Shown: positions 1-10,325, counted from the stretch's first letter. The stretch is 64,000 nt of DNA from Bowmanella yangjiangensis (GCF_017255015.1 NZ_JAFKCS010000003.1:100014-164013); one strand, 5' to 3'. Numbers and translations are program-made. Notes: generated from the sequence alone by a model not told the origin.

Positions 1-528
1 ATGGCAGAGGAGTTTCACGCACCGCTGATTCTGCATGCCAGAGAAAGAGATGGATCGTTGCGCTCTTGTGCCTCTGAACTCGGGGTTCATTCTATTTTGT
101 ATGAGGCTGGAGAAGCGCTGCGCTTCGATGAGGCATCCATCCGAACCGGGTTGAATGGCATTCTTAATGTGATGAAGTATTTGGGCATGTCGACCCGTCG
201 CGGCAGCCGTAAGAAGTTTGAACCCATGGTAGGCAACAGCAGCCAATGGGTGCGCAACGAGATGGATGGCCTGATTATTACTAAGGTGCGATTAGGCGAG
301 CTGGTTAGCAAGAACCAGGTATTGGCCTATTCCACCAGCCCTTATGGTGAGGCTGAAGTTGCGATACGTTCCCCCCATGACGGTGTGATTATTGGTATGT
401 CTAATATCCCTATTGCCAATGAAGGGGAGGCCTTATTCCATGTTGCCAAGTTTGATCCTGACCTGATTGACCAGGCCGGCGAAATAGTTGATGCCTTTAT
501 CGAAGATTTTGAGCCTCGGGTGTTGTAA
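1..528 (+). CDS. Succinylglutamate desuccinylase/aspartoacylase family protein, C-terminal part
   Basis: This is the last 175 codons of a zinc-dependent deacylase of the AstE/AspA fold. The segment contains the family's tail: the stretch around residues 27-62 (SELGVHSILYEAGE, then FDEASIRTGLNGI) and a final small beta-barrel domain (residues 83-160) like the barrel-sandwich domain of aspartoacylase relatives. The zinc ligands (HxxE and His) would lie upstream, so the true start is outside the window and the ATG at base 1 is probably an internal Met. The substrate cannot be read from this part. The gene stops 4 bases from the end of the convergent glycosyltransferase gene. Confidence 0.75.
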   Translation: MAEEFHAPLILHARERDGSLRSCASELGVHSILYEAGEALRFDEASIRTGLNGILNVMKYLGMSTRRGSRKKFEPMVGNSSQWVRNEMDGLIITKVRLGELVSKNQVLAYSTSPYGEAEVAIRSPHDGVIIGMSNIPIANEGEALFHVAKFDPDLIDQAGEIVDAFIEDFEPRVL

Positions 529-532
529 GCAG

Positions 533-1633
533 TCAGGTCAATTTTCTCGCCAGTTTAGCAGCAGGTTCAGCTTGATAACTATTTAAGCGCTGCTGCAACC
601 GTTCTGGAAAACTGACCTGTTGCCAAAGCTGCGCGCAAATTGAGTGGGTGTCGTGCCATTTTCCTGCCAGCAACCAGTCGACCAGTAATTGCGGATCGCT
701 CGGAAAAGCAATTGGCTCGGCAGGCGGTAATTCCAACCAAGTTTCCACCTCTTCGACATCCAGACTGGACATACTTTGGCATAAGCCCAATTGTTCCAGG
801 GTCAGTATGTTTGATAGTTGTTCAAATTGACCGTGCAGTGGTTTGAGAAGCAACTTTTTGCCCAGTTTCAGGCACTCGCTGGATAATTCAAAACCACCAT
901 TGGCAATGACGCCGCTTGCTACACGTAAGGCTTGGTGAAAGTCCTGTTTGCTGGTGCGTCGCCATTTGATATGGCCCTGCTCATTGTCTTCGTTAAGATC
1001 AGGGTGGAAGCAGACAAAATTCACCTCGCTTAGAGGATCGAGAAATTGCGCGATGTCCTGCAAAGATTCAAACGGCAGATACACCAATACATGCTCCGCC
1101 CCTGAGTCAGGTATATATTCGTCTTCAATAAAGGGCGGCATGATGGCATGGCCGAAATGGTGCCAATGTACGCCCAACTGCACATCAGAGGGGGCGAAGT
1201 ATTTGAGTACCTGACGATTCATCCAATTATCACCCTGTGTGGGTATAGGATAACGAAAGGCATCTTGGTGGCTGATGGAAATACAGGGTACTTTCTGACG
1301 TCGCGCTGCCCAGGCGCTGATAGGTTCAAAATCGTTGATTACCAGGTCGTAACCGTTGAGATCCAGCGACATCACATCCCGAACAAAGCGAACCGGGCGG
1401 AAGGCTTTGATGGTTTGCCAAATATCAACCGCGCCCTGCTGATGGACAAAGGTAAAACCCTGGCGGGTTTGATATTGTCCAAACACCTGCATATCAAAAT
1501 AGCGGTCCTGTTCCCGTCCGGAAAACAAGTAATCAACCTGGACATCATCTCGTTGGCCAAAGGCTTTCGCCATCACTCGGGCTCGGGTGGTGTGTCCGTT
1601 ACCTGTGCCTTGCACACCGTAGAGTATTTTCAT
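533..1633 (-). CDS. Glycosyltransferase of the MJ1255/VC2487 family
   Basis: A 366-residue protein resembling the GT-B-like family named after MJ1255 and VC2487. The N terminus (MKILYGVQGTGNGHTTRA, residues 1-18) has the glycine-rich loop of the UDP-sugar:lipid glycosyltransferases related to MurG. A donor-binding-like region with ANGGFELSSE lies near residue 245. No signal peptide or membrane span is seen, so it is probably cytoplasmic and membrane-associated. It sits about 100 bases downstream of a PAP2 phosphatase on the same strand, which suggests work on a lipid-linked sugar. Donor and acceptor are unknown; the family call is firm, the role is inferred. Confidence 0.8.
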   Translation of the reverse strand: MKILYGVQGTGNGHTTRARVMAKAFGQRDDVQVDYLFSGREQDRYFDMQVFGQYQTRQGFTFVHQQGAVDIWQTIKAFRPVRFVRDVMSLDLNGYDLVINDFEPISAWAARRQKVPCISISHQDAFRYPIPTQGDNWMNRQVLKYFAPSDVQLGVHWHHFGHAIMPPFIEDEYIPDSGAEHVLVYLPFESLQDIAQFLDPLSEVNFVCFHPDLNEDNEQGHIKWRRTSKQDFHQALRVASGVIANGGFELSSECLKLGKKLLLKPLHGQFEQLSNILTLEQLGLCQSMSSLDVEEVETWLELPPAEPIAFPSDPQLLVDWLLAGKWHDTHSICAQLWQQVSFPERLQQRLNSYQAEPAAKLARKLT

Positions 1634-1733
1634 ATTGGCTTCCTTTTTCCTGACGGCAGTAAGCCAAGGAACAAATTGTACTTGTGCATTAGTTTCTCAG
1701 GCAGGCTAATTGGCAAAACAGCGTGAATCAATT

Positions 1734-2252
1734 CTAGGCTAGCAAAGACAAGCTAAACACGGAAATGGTCATGCCCAGGCAAATACCGGCGAGGATGTCA
1801 CTGGGATAATGAACTCCCAACAATACCCGAGACAAACCGATAGTGCTGGCCCAGGCATACACTGGCAATGCAAAGAGCGGGTAATAGTGAGCCACTAGCG
1901 ACGCCATTAAAAAGGCGGCGGCAGTATGACCGGATGGCAAACTAAACTTATCCGAAGGGGAAATGTGAGCGTTGAAGTTGCGCAGCAAATCGCAAGGCCG
2001 GGTGCGTTTGAACAGCTTCTTCAATACCACGTAAATGGGTAATTCAAGTGCATAAGCAAGCAACGCCGAATACAGAAACAAATCACCATGAGTAGGTTCG
2101 AAGAACCACAGTACTAAACCCAGCGTCAGGTACAAGTGTCCGTCACCAGTACGGGATATCCAGCGAATCGGCGCACAGTTTCTGCCGGCCGTTTTATTGA
2201 ACAGCCAGTAGAATAGTTGGGTGTCAGCGCGGGCAAATAAGTTCATAACCAT
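1734..2252 (-). CDS. PAP2-family phosphatase, integral membrane
   Basis: A 172-residue membrane phosphatase with the full PAP2 signature: K78-x6-R85-P86, P106-S-G-H109 and S141-R-x5-H148-x3-D152, the last supplying the catalytic histidine. About five hydrophobic segments place the active site at the outer face of the inner membrane. Relatives dephosphorylate undecaprenyl pyrophosphate, phosphatidylglycerophosphate or other lipid phosphates; this one cannot be assigned. Two start codons are possible, at 2252 and 2246; an AAGG motif lies upstream of both, at more normal spacing for the second. The glycosyltransferase follows on the same strand. Confidence 0.85.
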   Translation of the reverse strand: MVMNLFARADTQLFYWLFNKTAGRNCAPIRWISRTGDGHLYLTLGLVLWFFEPTHGDLFLYSALLAYALELPIYVVLKKLFKRTRPCDLLRNFNAHISPSDKFSLPSGHTAAAFLMASLVAHYYPLFALPVYAWASTIGLSRVLLGVHYPSDILAGICLGMTISVFSLSLLA

Positions 2253-2456
2253 AAACCTTGCTCATTTGCCAGCCAATCCTAAGAACCATATGTGAATAAA
2301 AGGTGACATTTGCAAGAAGACTTGATGACATAAGCCAAAGCTGGCCATTTTAGCCTTTCCAGCCCTTCCTGTTCCATCCCGCCGCTTTCGGATGGACAGC
2401 CCCGAAACAGTCTTAGTATACTGGGCTGCAACCCACTCAATGCAGATGGAACCCTC

Positions 2457-2942
2457 ATGGAATACAACACTTCTGAGCTATGTGACCTGTTCGCCGATAA
2501 TGTCGACGTCGTAGAGCCCATGTTCGTTAATTACGGTGGTCGCCGTTCATATGGCGGAGCCATTACCACTATCAAGTGTTTCGAGGACAAAGGGCTGATT
2601 GAAAAAGTCCTGCAGCAGCCTGGCAAAGGTAAAGTGCTGCTGGTGGATGGCGGTGGCTCGCTGCGTCGTGCGCTAATTGATGCCAATACCGCTCAGCTGG
2701 CCCTGGAAAACGAATGGGAAGGCATCGTTTGTTACGGCAGTGTGCGTGATGTCGACACTCTGGAAGATCTGGATATCGGTGTGCATGCATTGGCATCTAT
2801 GCCGGTTTCAGCCGATTATGAGCAAATCGGTGAAGTGGATATCGCAGTTAATTTTGGCGGTGTGACCTTTTTGCCAGAAGATCATCTGTATGCCGATAGC
2901 ACCGGCATCATCCTCTCTCCTGAGCCACTGGACATAGAATAA
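2457..2942 (+). CDS. rraA: Ribonuclease E activity regulator RraA
   Basis: At 161 residues it matches RraA in length and along its whole sequence, including [17 protein letters not shown] (residues 58-74) and [14 protein letters not shown] (residues 93-106). RraA forms a ring-shaped trimer that binds the C-terminal scaffold of RNase E and slows mRNA decay; it has no catalytic methyltransferase function despite old names (MenG). The arginase-fold gene starts only 7 bases after the stop, so the two are probably co-transcribed. A TATACT-like -10 element lies near 2416-2421. Confidence 0.93.
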   Translation: MEYNTSELCDLFADNVDVVEPMFVNYGGRRSYGGAITTIKCFEDKGLIEKVLQQPGKGKVLLVDGGGSLRRALIDANTAQLALENEWEGIVCYGSVRDVDTLEDLDIGVHALASMPVSADYEQIGEVDIAVNFGGVTFLPEDHLYADSTGIILSPEPLDIE

Positions 2943-2949
2943 TTCGACC

Positions 2950-3960
2950 ATGTCTGTTCGCTATCTGGGTGCTGAGGGTATTGCTCAACTAACTCATGCC
3001 AGACCGGGAGAAACTAAGCTTGGTCAGGTGGTTCGTAGCATGGAAGACTTGGCTTATTATGACCAGGCTAAAGCCGCTGGGTGCCGATTTGCCCTGATTG
3101 GTGTACCTGAGCAAATCGGGCCAATGGCCAATTGCGGTAAAGGCGGAGCCCATCAAGGCTGGCAGGCATTTTTGTCCATTTTTTTAAACCTGCAGGCCAA
3201 TACTTATCTGCCTGGCGATGATATTTTGCTGGTGGGTGAGTTGGATTGTTGCGATTTACCCGTAAGCGAGGATATCGCCACATTAAGAGCCCAGTGCGAG
3301 GAAGCGGACAAACGCCTGGTTGCTGCGCTCAAGCCGATTTTTGCTGCAGGTCTGGTACCTATTTTGATAGGCGGCGGACACAACAATGCTTACGGTTTGA
3401 TTCGTGCCTGCAGTGAAACGCGCGGTGAGCCGCTGGCGGCAGCCAATCTAGATCCTCATAGTGATTTTCGCCGCATGGAAGGGCGACACAGTGGCAATCC
3501 TTTTCGCTATGCCCATCACCAAGGCTATTTATCCCATTACGCGGTATTAGGATTGCATGAGCAGAAGAACTCCCGCGACGCTCTGGATGCACTGGAAGCT
3601 TTAGGATTCCCCTGGTTCAGTATTCAGCAGTTAAAGTGGCGTCGGGAACTTAGCATTGAACAGGCTCTGTCGCAGGTCAGCGATTATCTACAAACCTCAA
3701 GGCGACCTGTTGGACTGGAGCTGGATCTGGATGCGGTTAGCGAGCTTCCCACCAGTGCGGTCACCTTTGCCGGTATGTCTTTGGACGATGCGTTGTATTA
3801 CGTGCATCGTCTGGCGTTATTACCGCGCTTGCAGTATCTGCATCTGGCGGAAGGCGCGCCGCAACGCCATCCTGCCGGTCTGGAAGCGGGAAATCGCGTG
3901 GTAGGTCAAGCCTTGAGTGAATTGGTTTGTACCTTTATCAAAGCCCGCTACCGCGCCTGA
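2950..3960 (+). CDS. Arginase-fold ureohydrolase, candidate formimidoylglutamase
   Basis: A 336-residue member of the arginase/agmatinase/formimidoylglutamase family, which uses two manganese ions to hydrolyse guanidino or formimino groups. Metal motifs seen are GGGH (141-144), N-L-D168-P-H170-S-D172 in place of the usual N-x-D-A-H-x-D, and E-L-D259-L-D261. The run EGRHSGNPF (177-185) recalls formimidoylglutamases, where SGTPF is common. The hut cluster at 31.3-36.6 kb has no hutG, so this gene is a good candidate for the last step of histidine breakdown, formiminoglutamate to glutamate plus formamide. It sits 7 bases behind rraA, away from HutC control. Substrate is inferred, not shown. Confidence 0.75.
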   Translation: MSVRYLGAEGIAQLTHARPGETKLGQVVRSMEDLAYYDQAKAAGCRFALIGVPEQIGPMANCGKGGAHQGWQAFLSIFLNLQANTYLPGDDILLVGELDCCDLPVSEDIATLRAQCEEADKRLVAALKPIFAAGLVPILIGGGHNNAYGLIRACSETRGEPLAAANLDPHSDFRRMEGRHSGNPFRYAHHQGYLSHYAVLGLHEQKNSRDALDALEALGFPWFSIQQLKWRRELSIEQALSQVSDYLQTSRRPVGLELDLDAVSELPTSAVTFAGMSLDDALYYVHRLALLPRLQYLHLAEGAPQRHPAGLEAGNRVVGQALSELVCTFIKARYRA

Positions 3961-3976
3961 TTTTTCTCTTCAGCGG

Positions 3977-6900
3977 TTAGGCTGGCCGCCGTACCTTAAA
4001 AAATGCTGCATAGAGTACCGGCACCACGCCTAGTGTAAGAATGGTGCCGATACCCAACCCAAAGGCAATTACACTGGCCATGCCGTGAAACAGCGGATCC
4101 TTGCCAATAATCAGCGGCAACAACCCCATAATGGTGGTAATAGTGGTCATGGCGATGGGACGCAGGCGGGTCAAGCTGGCATCCACTATGGATTGGTAAT
4201 CAGATTTACCTTCGGCCTTTTCAATATCAATCCGGTCGATCAATACAATCGCATTGTTGATTACTATACCTGCCAGACTATACAGACCCAATGTGACCAT
4301 AAAGCCAAAGGGTGCGCCAGTGACAAACAAACCCAGCACAGCGCCGATAAAGGCCAGAGGAATGGTTAATACAATCACCAACGAGCGGCGGAACGAATTA
4401 AACTGCATCACCAGCAGAATCAGGATCAACCCCAGCACCATGGGCATATTGGCTTTCAAGGCCTTTTGCGCATCGGCCGACTCGGTAATGACGCCGTCAT
4501 ACTCAATATGGTGGTTAATGGGCAGATCGTCTGCCAGTGCCTGTAATTGCGGGTCAACAATACGTTTTAGGTCTTCCGCGGCCATGTGAATATTACGGGC
4601 TTCGATGCTCACCGTACGGAACATATCTTCCCGATGAATAATAGAATACTGATTGACCGGGGCGAAGTCGGCCACCTGAAATAGCGGTACGGCCAGGCCG
4701 GTTTTTTCCGAATACACGTTCAGGGTACGCAGTCTGTCCAGATTGCTACGTTCGGCATCAGCGGCCCGCAGCATAACCGGGATAATATCGTCACCTTCGC
4801 GAAACTCTGTGACGACGGCGCCGGAAAAATAGCCTTGCAATGCCGTGGCGATATCGCTTGAGGTCAGACCGGCGCGCCTCGCCCGGTGCTGGTCAACCTG
4901 CACTTCAATCTTAATAATACGGTTTTCCCAGTTGCTGCGAACGTCAATGGTATTGGGGATGTCGCTGAGCAAGGCCATAATTTGTTCGGCCTTGGCATAA
5001 ATGATGTTTTCATCAGGCCCTTTTACCTGAATCTTTATAATGCTGGAGTCTGACGGGCCGAGGAACATTTTTTTGACCCGGGCAGATACATTCGGAAAGG
5101 CCATCTCCAAGGCTTTGTCCATTTCTAGTGTGAAGCTCGACAGATCTACACCCTCATTTACATTGAGCACGATAAAGCCTTTGTTTTCTGCCGGATCTTC
5201 AGGGTTGAGGGACAACACAAAGCGGGGACCACTAAAACCCACATAACCAGAATAACTGTCTATAACAGATTGATATTGCTCTTGTTCCAGCCAGGTAAAG
5301 ATCTCCCGCATCTGCCGGTCGGTTTCCCGTGAGGAGGTGCCCTTAGGTAAATCAATGTTGACCAGAATCTGGGTGCGGTCTGAATCAGGGAAAAATTGCT
5401 TTGGCACCAATTTCATACTGACAATCGCCAGAATTAACAGGGCAAACATACTGGCCATAAACACCAGTTTGTGTGCCATCACCCAATGCAGAAAGCACTC
5501 ATAACGGAGCATCCATTTACTCTTTTCTACTACCGTACGATTTTGTGTCACATTGACAAAAAAGTAGCACAGGGTCGGAGTCACACAGAGGGCCAGTATC
5601 CAACTGCTGAGCAAGGTAACCAGAATGACCAGCGAGATAGAGCGGGTGTATTCGCCGGCGACGTGATCGGCCAGCATCAGCGGCAGGAAGAAAAAAACTG
5701 TAGTGGCTGACGAGCTAAGTAGCGGCAGGGCTAATTCCTTACCGCCCTTGCACATTGCCGCAAAACGTTCCTCACCCTCTTCCAGGCGGCGTTTGAAGTC
5801 TTCGGCGATAACTATGCCGTTATCTACTAGCAAGCCTAAAGCGATGATCAGGGTGGCCAGGCTCATTCTTTCCAGTTTAATCCCGGAAAATTGCATTACC
5901 GACAGCGTAATCAGCATTACAAAGGGCACAATAGTGCCAACAATCAGACCCGTGCGAACACCCAGGAATAACACTACCACCATCAGTACAATGGCTAACG
6001 TCTGTAGCACGTTGACCGACACACCATGCACGGTCTTTTCCACCTGTTCAGCCTGATAAGTGGCAATATCCAGTTTATAGCCAATCGGCAGGTTGGCCTC
6101 CAGGGCATGAATACGCTCCAGCATGCGCGGCGCGTAGTCGAGAATGTTGTAGCCAGGCAGCATGGAAATGGCAAAGAAAATGGCCGGTGTACCGTTAAAG
6201 TAAGCCAGTTTATCCGGTGGGTCGATGAAGCCACGCTGGAGTTCCACAATGTCGGTCAGGGCAATGTAGTCCTCGGTGCCTGGAATGCTCATATGGGTAT
6301 TGGCAATATCCTCCAACGAACTGAAGTTACCCGAAGGTTCGATCACAAAGCTGCTACGACCGGTATCCACCTGGCCACCGGGGCTGATTATGTTTTGATT
6401 TTGCAGCTCGGCAATTAAGGCGCGCGGGGAGATGCCCAACTGCGAGAGCCTGGCATTGGAGACCTGTAGGTAAACCCGCTCTTCCTGATGTCCAAGAATC
6501 TCCACCTTTTTGGTGCCTTCTTCGCCGTACAAGGTGTCACGGATATGTTTGGCGGCATCGTACATTTCGCCCATACCAAAGCCGTCGGCAGTCAGTGCAA
6601 GGGTAATAACCGACACGTCACCGAATTCATCATTGATGTGTGAAGGGTAGGTACCATCTGGCAGGTGGCGCTGCGCTTGCTGCACTTTGTTACGCAAATC
6701 CTGCCAGATATTGTCCAGATTGAAGTACCTGTCGTAAATCTTTACGTGAATAATCGACAGACCGGTGGATGACGACGAGCTGAGCTTTTTTACCTCCGGA
6801 ATTTTGCGGATCTCTTCCTCAAGTCGTTTGGTGATCAACTGTTCAACCCGTTCCGGTGCCATGCCCGGATACGCCGTGCTGACAATGGCTTCCCGAATAG

Positions 6901-7021
6901 TGATGGTCGGGTCTTCCTGTGCTGGCAGGGTAAAGTAGGCCATCAGGCCGTTTATCAGCAGCAGCGCCAGCACCATCATCACGGATTTGCGATAGGTAAA
7001 GGAAACAGACGTCAGGTTCAT
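3977..7021 (-). CDS. RND efflux transporter, inner-membrane permease
   Basis: A 1014-residue resistance-nodulation-division pump with the usual duplicated layout: one membrane span (near MMVLALLL), a large periplasmic porter loop, five to six spans, and the same again. Transmembrane segment 4 reads LIIALGLLVDNGIVIAED; it keeps the first proton-relay Asp but has Asn where AcrB has the second Asp. I chose the ATG at 7021, 10 bases after the adaptor stop and with a TGAGG ribosome site; a longer frame would run into the adaptor gene. It pairs with the adaptor upstream. No outer-membrane TolC partner or local repressor is present, so a shared TolC is likely. Substrate unknown. Confidence 0.9.
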   Translation of the reverse strand: MNLTSVSFTYRKSVMMVLALLLINGLMAYFTLPAQEDPTITIREAIVSTAYPGMAPERVEQLITKRLEEEIRKIPEVKKLSSSSSTGLSIIHVKIYDRYFNLDNIWQDLRNKVQQAQRHLPDGTYPSHINDEFGDVSVITLALTADGFGMGEMYDAAKHIRDTLYGEEGTKKVEILGHQEERVYLQVSNARLSQLGISPRALIAELQNQNIISPGGQVDTGRSSFVIEPSGNFSSLEDIANTHMSIPGTEDYIALTDIVELQRGFIDPPDKLAYFNGTPAIFFAISMLPGYNILDYAPRMLERIHALEANLPIGYKLDIATYQAEQVEKTVHGVSVNVLQTLAIVLMVVVLFLGVRTGLIVGTIVPFVMLITLSVMQFSGIKLERMSLATLIIALGLLVDNGIVIAEDFKRRLEEGEERFAAMCKGGKELALPLLSSSATTVFFFLPLMLADHVAGEYTRSISLVILVTLLSSWILALCVTPTLCYFFVNVTQNRTVVEKSKWMLRYECFLHWVMAHKLVFMASMFALLILAIVSMKLVPKQFFPDSDRTQILVNIDLPKGTSSRETDRQMREIFTWLEQEQYQSVIDSYSGYVGFSGPRFVLSLNPEDPAENKGFIVLNVNEGVDLSSFTLEMDKALEMAFPNVSARVKKMFLGPSDSSIIKIQVKGPDENIIYAKAEQIMALLSDIPNTIDVRSNWENRIIKIEVQVDQHRARRAGLTSSDIATALQGYFSGAVVTEFREGDDIIPVMLRAADAERSNLDRLRTLNVYSEKTGLAVPLFQVADFAPVNQYSIIHREDMFRTVSIEARNIHMAAEDLKRIVDPQLQALADDLPINHHIEYDGVITESADAQKALKANMPMVLGLILILLVMQFNSFRRSLVIVLTIPLAFIGAVLGLFVTGAPFGFMVTLGLYSLAGIVINNAIVLIDRIDIEKAEGKSDYQSIVDASLTRLRPIAMTTITTIMGLLPLIIGKDPLFHGMASVIAFGLGIGTILTLGVVPVLYAAFFKVRRPA

Positions 7022-7031
7022 ACCACAAGCC

Positions 7032-8135
7032 TCAGTTGAACTGACGAATTTGCTTGTCCAGCAGGCTAACCTGCTGACCATCGCGCAAGAAAGCTACCCC
7101 GGCGGTGGCAACGATTTCACCTTCCTTAACCCCCTTGGAAATATATACCTCGTTATTGATGATATTCTCCGTTTGCACGACGCGCTTGAAGACTTTTTGT
7201 TGGGTAGGGTCATACACAAACAGATAAACTTGTTTTCCGGTGTCAGCCGCAATGGCCGACACCGGCACCCTAAGGCTAGGGCCGGTGAATCCGCTGCGGC
7301 CGCTGCCAAGAAAGGTAATATCTACCTCAGCAGTCATACCGGCACGTAGTCGGCTATCGTGTTCATTGAGCAGAATAACAGTGGGGAAGGCGTTGGCGGC
7401 TTCGGCTCTGGTGCCTATTTCACTGACCTTGCCGGATAAGATCAGGCCGGGTAATACCGGAAAACGTACTGGTAGCGACATACCATTGTGCAGTTCCTGA
7501 ATGATGGTTTCAGGTACCATCAGTCTGACCTCCAAACCGTGTTCGCCTTCAATTTCAAACACGGTCTGTCCGGCACTGATCTGTTGAGAGGGTTCAATTA
7601 GACGTTTGGTAATTATGCCGTCGTAGGGGGCAAGCAACACACTGTCGTGGAGGTTTTTCCGGGCGATATCCAACTGGGCCTGGGCAACACCCACGGCACT
7701 GCGGCTGGACTCAAAGGCAGCCTTGGCATTATCAAACCCCGACTTGGATACTACTCCTTGCTCCACCAGCTCGGCGTAACGTTTATATTCGTTTTCCGCT
7801 TCGGTCAGATTCGCGCTGGCCTGCTCGAGGGTGGCCTGTGCCGATTGACGGCTGAGGTTAAAACTGCGCTGATTCAGTCTGGCCAGTTCCTGGCCTTGTT
7901 TAACGCTTTCGCCCAGATTGACCTGCACTGCTTCTATCTTGCCGCTTACTTCAAAACTCAGACTGGCAGCTTCTACGGGTGCCATAGTGCCGGACAATCT
8001 GCGCACTTGCTTAAGGGGAGAGGCGGATACCTCGGTCCAGGCAATAGGACGAATTAAGCGGTGCTCGCTTTTGTCATTGTCTTTACAAGCGAACAGGGTC
8101 AACAGGGGCAACAGTAAAACAAAAAATCGCAGCAT
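7032..8135 (-). CDS. RND efflux periplasmic adaptor, lipoprotein
   Basis: A 367-residue membrane-fusion protein. The N terminus is a lipoprotein signal with lipobox LFAC (Cys 17), so the mature protein is tethered to the inner membrane. After it come a lipoyl/barrel-sandwich half (LSFEVSGKIEAVQVNLGES), an alpha-helical hairpin with heptad-like repeats (about residues 90-165), the second lipoyl half (LLAPYDGIITKRLIEP), then the beta-barrel. It bridges the permease encoded immediately downstream to an outer-membrane channel. The two genes form an operon with a 10-base gap. Confidence 0.9.
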   Translation of the reverse strand: MLRFFVLLLPLLTLFACKDNDKSEHRLIRPIAWTEVSASPLKQVRRLSGTMAPVEAASLSFEVSGKIEAVQVNLGESVKQGQELARLNQRSFNLSRQSAQATLEQASANLTEAENEYKRYAELVEQGVVSKSGFDNAKAAFESSRSAVGVAQAQLDIARKNLHDSVLLAPYDGIITKRLIEPSQQISAGQTVFEIEGEHGLEVRLMVPETIIQELHNGMSLPVRFPVLPGLILSGKVSEIGTRAEAANAFPTVILLNEHDSRLRAGMTAEVDITFLGSGRSGFTGPSLRVPVSAIAADTGKQVYLFVYDPTQQKVFKRVVQTENIINNEVYISKGVKEGEIVATAGVAFLRDGQQVSLLDKQIRQFN

Positions 8136-8364
8136 AGCGGCATCCTATAGTCCAATGCGTGCAAATGATAAAGAATCTTAATCAAATCTAAATGAATTTC
8201 GGGTCAGTAAGGAATTTAGTCTTATTTTGCTCACCTAGCCAAGGAAAAAGGAGGTAGAGCGACTCAGGAGACAAAGCCGAGGAGTAGTTATCTGCCCATC
8301 CATCCCTGGACATTGCCGACGAATATGCCCTACAACGTCGGCATACCGTTCTTCCCTGAACATA

Positions 8365-8390
8365 AAAAACCCGCACAAGGCGGGTTTTTC
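8365..8390. terminator. Rho-independent terminator after typA
   Basis: A perfect 10-base stem (AAAAACCCGC / GCGGGTTTTT) with a 5-base loop begins 4 bases after the typA stop. A-rich and T-rich flanks let it work on both strands. The preceding stretch 8136-8364 holds no gene I can support; it contains one 7-base inverted pair (GCCGACG...CGTCGGC, about 8315-8342). Confidence 0.85.
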
Positions 8391-8393
8391 TGA

Positions 8394-10229
8394 TTAGTCG
8401 GCGCTTCTGGAGGCACGCTTACGGTCATTTTCCGTCAGCAGCTTTTTACGCAGACGGATATGGTTAGGCGTTACTTCAACCAGCTCGTCGTCGTCGATAA
8501 ATTCCAGTGCCCTTTCCAGTGTCATACGTACTGGTGGCGTCAGGGTCAGTGCTTCATCGGTACCAGCGGCACGGATGTTGGTCAGCTGCTTACCTTTCAG
8601 ACAGTTAACTGTCAGATCGTTATCGCGGCTGTGAATACCGATGATCTGGCCTTCGTACACTTCCACACCATGACCGATAAACAAACGACCACGTTCCTGC
8701 AGGTTAAACAGGGCGTAGGCCAGGGCCTTACCTTTACCATTGGAGATCAGTACACCGTTGTTACGCTGACCGATACGACCACCGGCATGCGGTCCATATT
8801 CCAGGAAGGTGTGATACATCAAACCAGTACCTGAGGTCAGGGTCATAAAGTCGGTCTGGAAGCCGATCAAACCGCGGCTGGGTACCACGAAGTCGATACG
8901 TACACGGCCTTTACCATCGGGGTTCATGTCGCGCATTTCTGCTTTGCGCAAACCTAGTTGCTCCATAATGGAACCCTGGTTTTCTTCCTCGATATCTACA
9001 GTCAGCGTCTCGTAGGGCTCAAGTAGCTGCTCGCCTTCCTTACGCAGAATAACTTCGGGGCGAGATACGGCCAGCTCATAGCCTTCACGACGCATGTTCT
9101 CGATCAAAACGCCCAAGTGCAGTTCGCCACGACCAGAGACACGGAACTTATCCGGGTCAGCGGTTTCTTCCACACGCAGGGCAACGTTGTGCTTCAGCTC
9201 GGTCTGCAGTCTTTCCAGAATCTGGCGTGAGGTAACAAATTTACCGTCCTGACCGGCAAACGGTGAGGTGTTGACCTGGAAGGTCATAGTTACCGTTGGC
9301 TCATCTACCGTCAGAGGTGGCAGGGCTTCAACCGTATCAGCGGCACAGATAGTGTCAGAGATCTTAAGCTCACCCAAGCCACTGATAGCGACAATGTCAC
9401 CGGCACTGGCGGTCTCGGTTTCATAACGGTCCAGACCCAGATAACCGAATACCTGGCCAACTTTGCCGTTACGCTTCTTACCATCAGCACCCACTACAGT
9501 GACTTGCTGGTTAACTTTAACCTGACCGCGCTTGATACGGCCTATACCTATGATGCCCAGGTAGCTGGAGTAATCCAACTGGGAAATCTGCATCTGCAAA
9601 GCGCCTTCCGGGTCGGCTTTGGGCGGAGATACTTTGTCAACGATGGCCTGATACAGTGCTTCCATGTCTGTGGCTTGTTCGTTTTCATCCAAGCTTGCCC
9701 AGCCTTGTAAGGCAGACGCATAGACAACAGGGAAATCCAGCTGCTCGTCGGTCGCACCCAGGTTATCAAACAGGTCAAAAACCTGATCCATAACCCAGTC
9801 TGGGCGCGCACCAGGACGGTCGATCTTGTTGATAACCAGAATCGGGTTTAGTCCGTGGGCGAAAGCCTTTTGGGTTACAAAGCGCGTTTGCGGCATGGGG
9901 CCATCAACGGCGTCAACCAGCAATAAAACTGAATCGGCCATAGACAGAACTCGCTCAACTTCACCACCAAAGTCGGCGTGTCCAGGGGTGTCCAGGATGT
10001 TGATACGGTAGTCTTTCCAATTAATGGCAGTGTTTTTCGCCAGAATAGTGATGCCACGCTCTTTTTCCAGGGCGTTGGAATCCATGACGCGTTCGTCAGT
10101 GCCCTTGCGGTTGTCCAGCGTACCGGATTGTTGCAAAAGTTTGTCAACCAGGGTGGTTTTCCCGTGGTCAACGTGGGCAATAATGGCAATGTTCCTCAAT
10201 TTATCCAGTGAGGTTTGTTGTGAACTCAT
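8394..10229 (-). CDS. typA: Ribosome-associated GTPase TypA/BipA
   Basis: At 611 residues this is a full-length translational GTPase related to EF-G. G motifs are clear: AHVDHGKTT (P loop, residues 18-26), the switch I RGIT, DTPGH (G3) and NKID (G4), followed by EF-G-like domains and the BipA-specific C-terminal domain ([16 protein letters not shown]). It binds the 70S ribosome near the A site and supports 50S assembly and growth under stress and cold. It is divergent from glnA, as in many gammaproteobacteria. Confidence 0.96.
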   Translation of the reverse strand: MSSQQTSLDKLRNIAIIAHVDHGKTTLVDKLLQQSGTLDNRKGTDERVMDSNALEKERGITILAKNTAINWKDYRINILDTPGHADFGGEVERVLSMADSVLLLVDAVDGPMPQTRFVTQKAFAHGLNPILVINKIDRPGARPDWVMDQVFDLFDNLGATDEQLDFPVVYASALQGWASLDENEQATDMEALYQAIVDKVSPPKADPEGALQMQISQLDYSSYLGIIGIGRIKRGQVKVNQQVTVVGADGKKRNGKVGQVFGYLGLDRYETETASAGDIVAISGLGELKISDTICAADTVEALPPLTVDEPTVTMTFQVNTSPFAGQDGKFVTSRQILERLQTELKHNVALRVEETADPDKFRVSGRGELHLGVLIENMRREGYELAVSRPEVILRKEGEQLLEPYETLTVDIEEENQGSIMEQLGLRKAEMRDMNPDGKGRVRIDFVVPSRGLIGFQTDFMTLTSGTGLMYHTFLEYGPHAGGRIGQRNNGVLISNGKGKALAYALFNLQERGRLFIGHGVEVYEGQIIGIHSRDNDLTVNCLKGKQLTNIRAAGTDEALTLTPPVRMTLERALEFIDDDELVEVTPNHIRLRKKLLTENDRKRASRSAD

Positions 10230-10325
10230 CTGATTCTCTCTTGGTGGCGTGGAGCGGATGTGGTCATCCTATACGGGCAGTGTCCTCTGAGTTTATTTCA
10301 TCCAGACGACACTAGCTGGGTTTTT

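Noticed and set aside
8188-8376. 62-codon open frame between the efflux adaptor and typA
   Set aside because: It crosses the typA terminator, has no ribosome site, and its product is low in complexity typical of chance frames.
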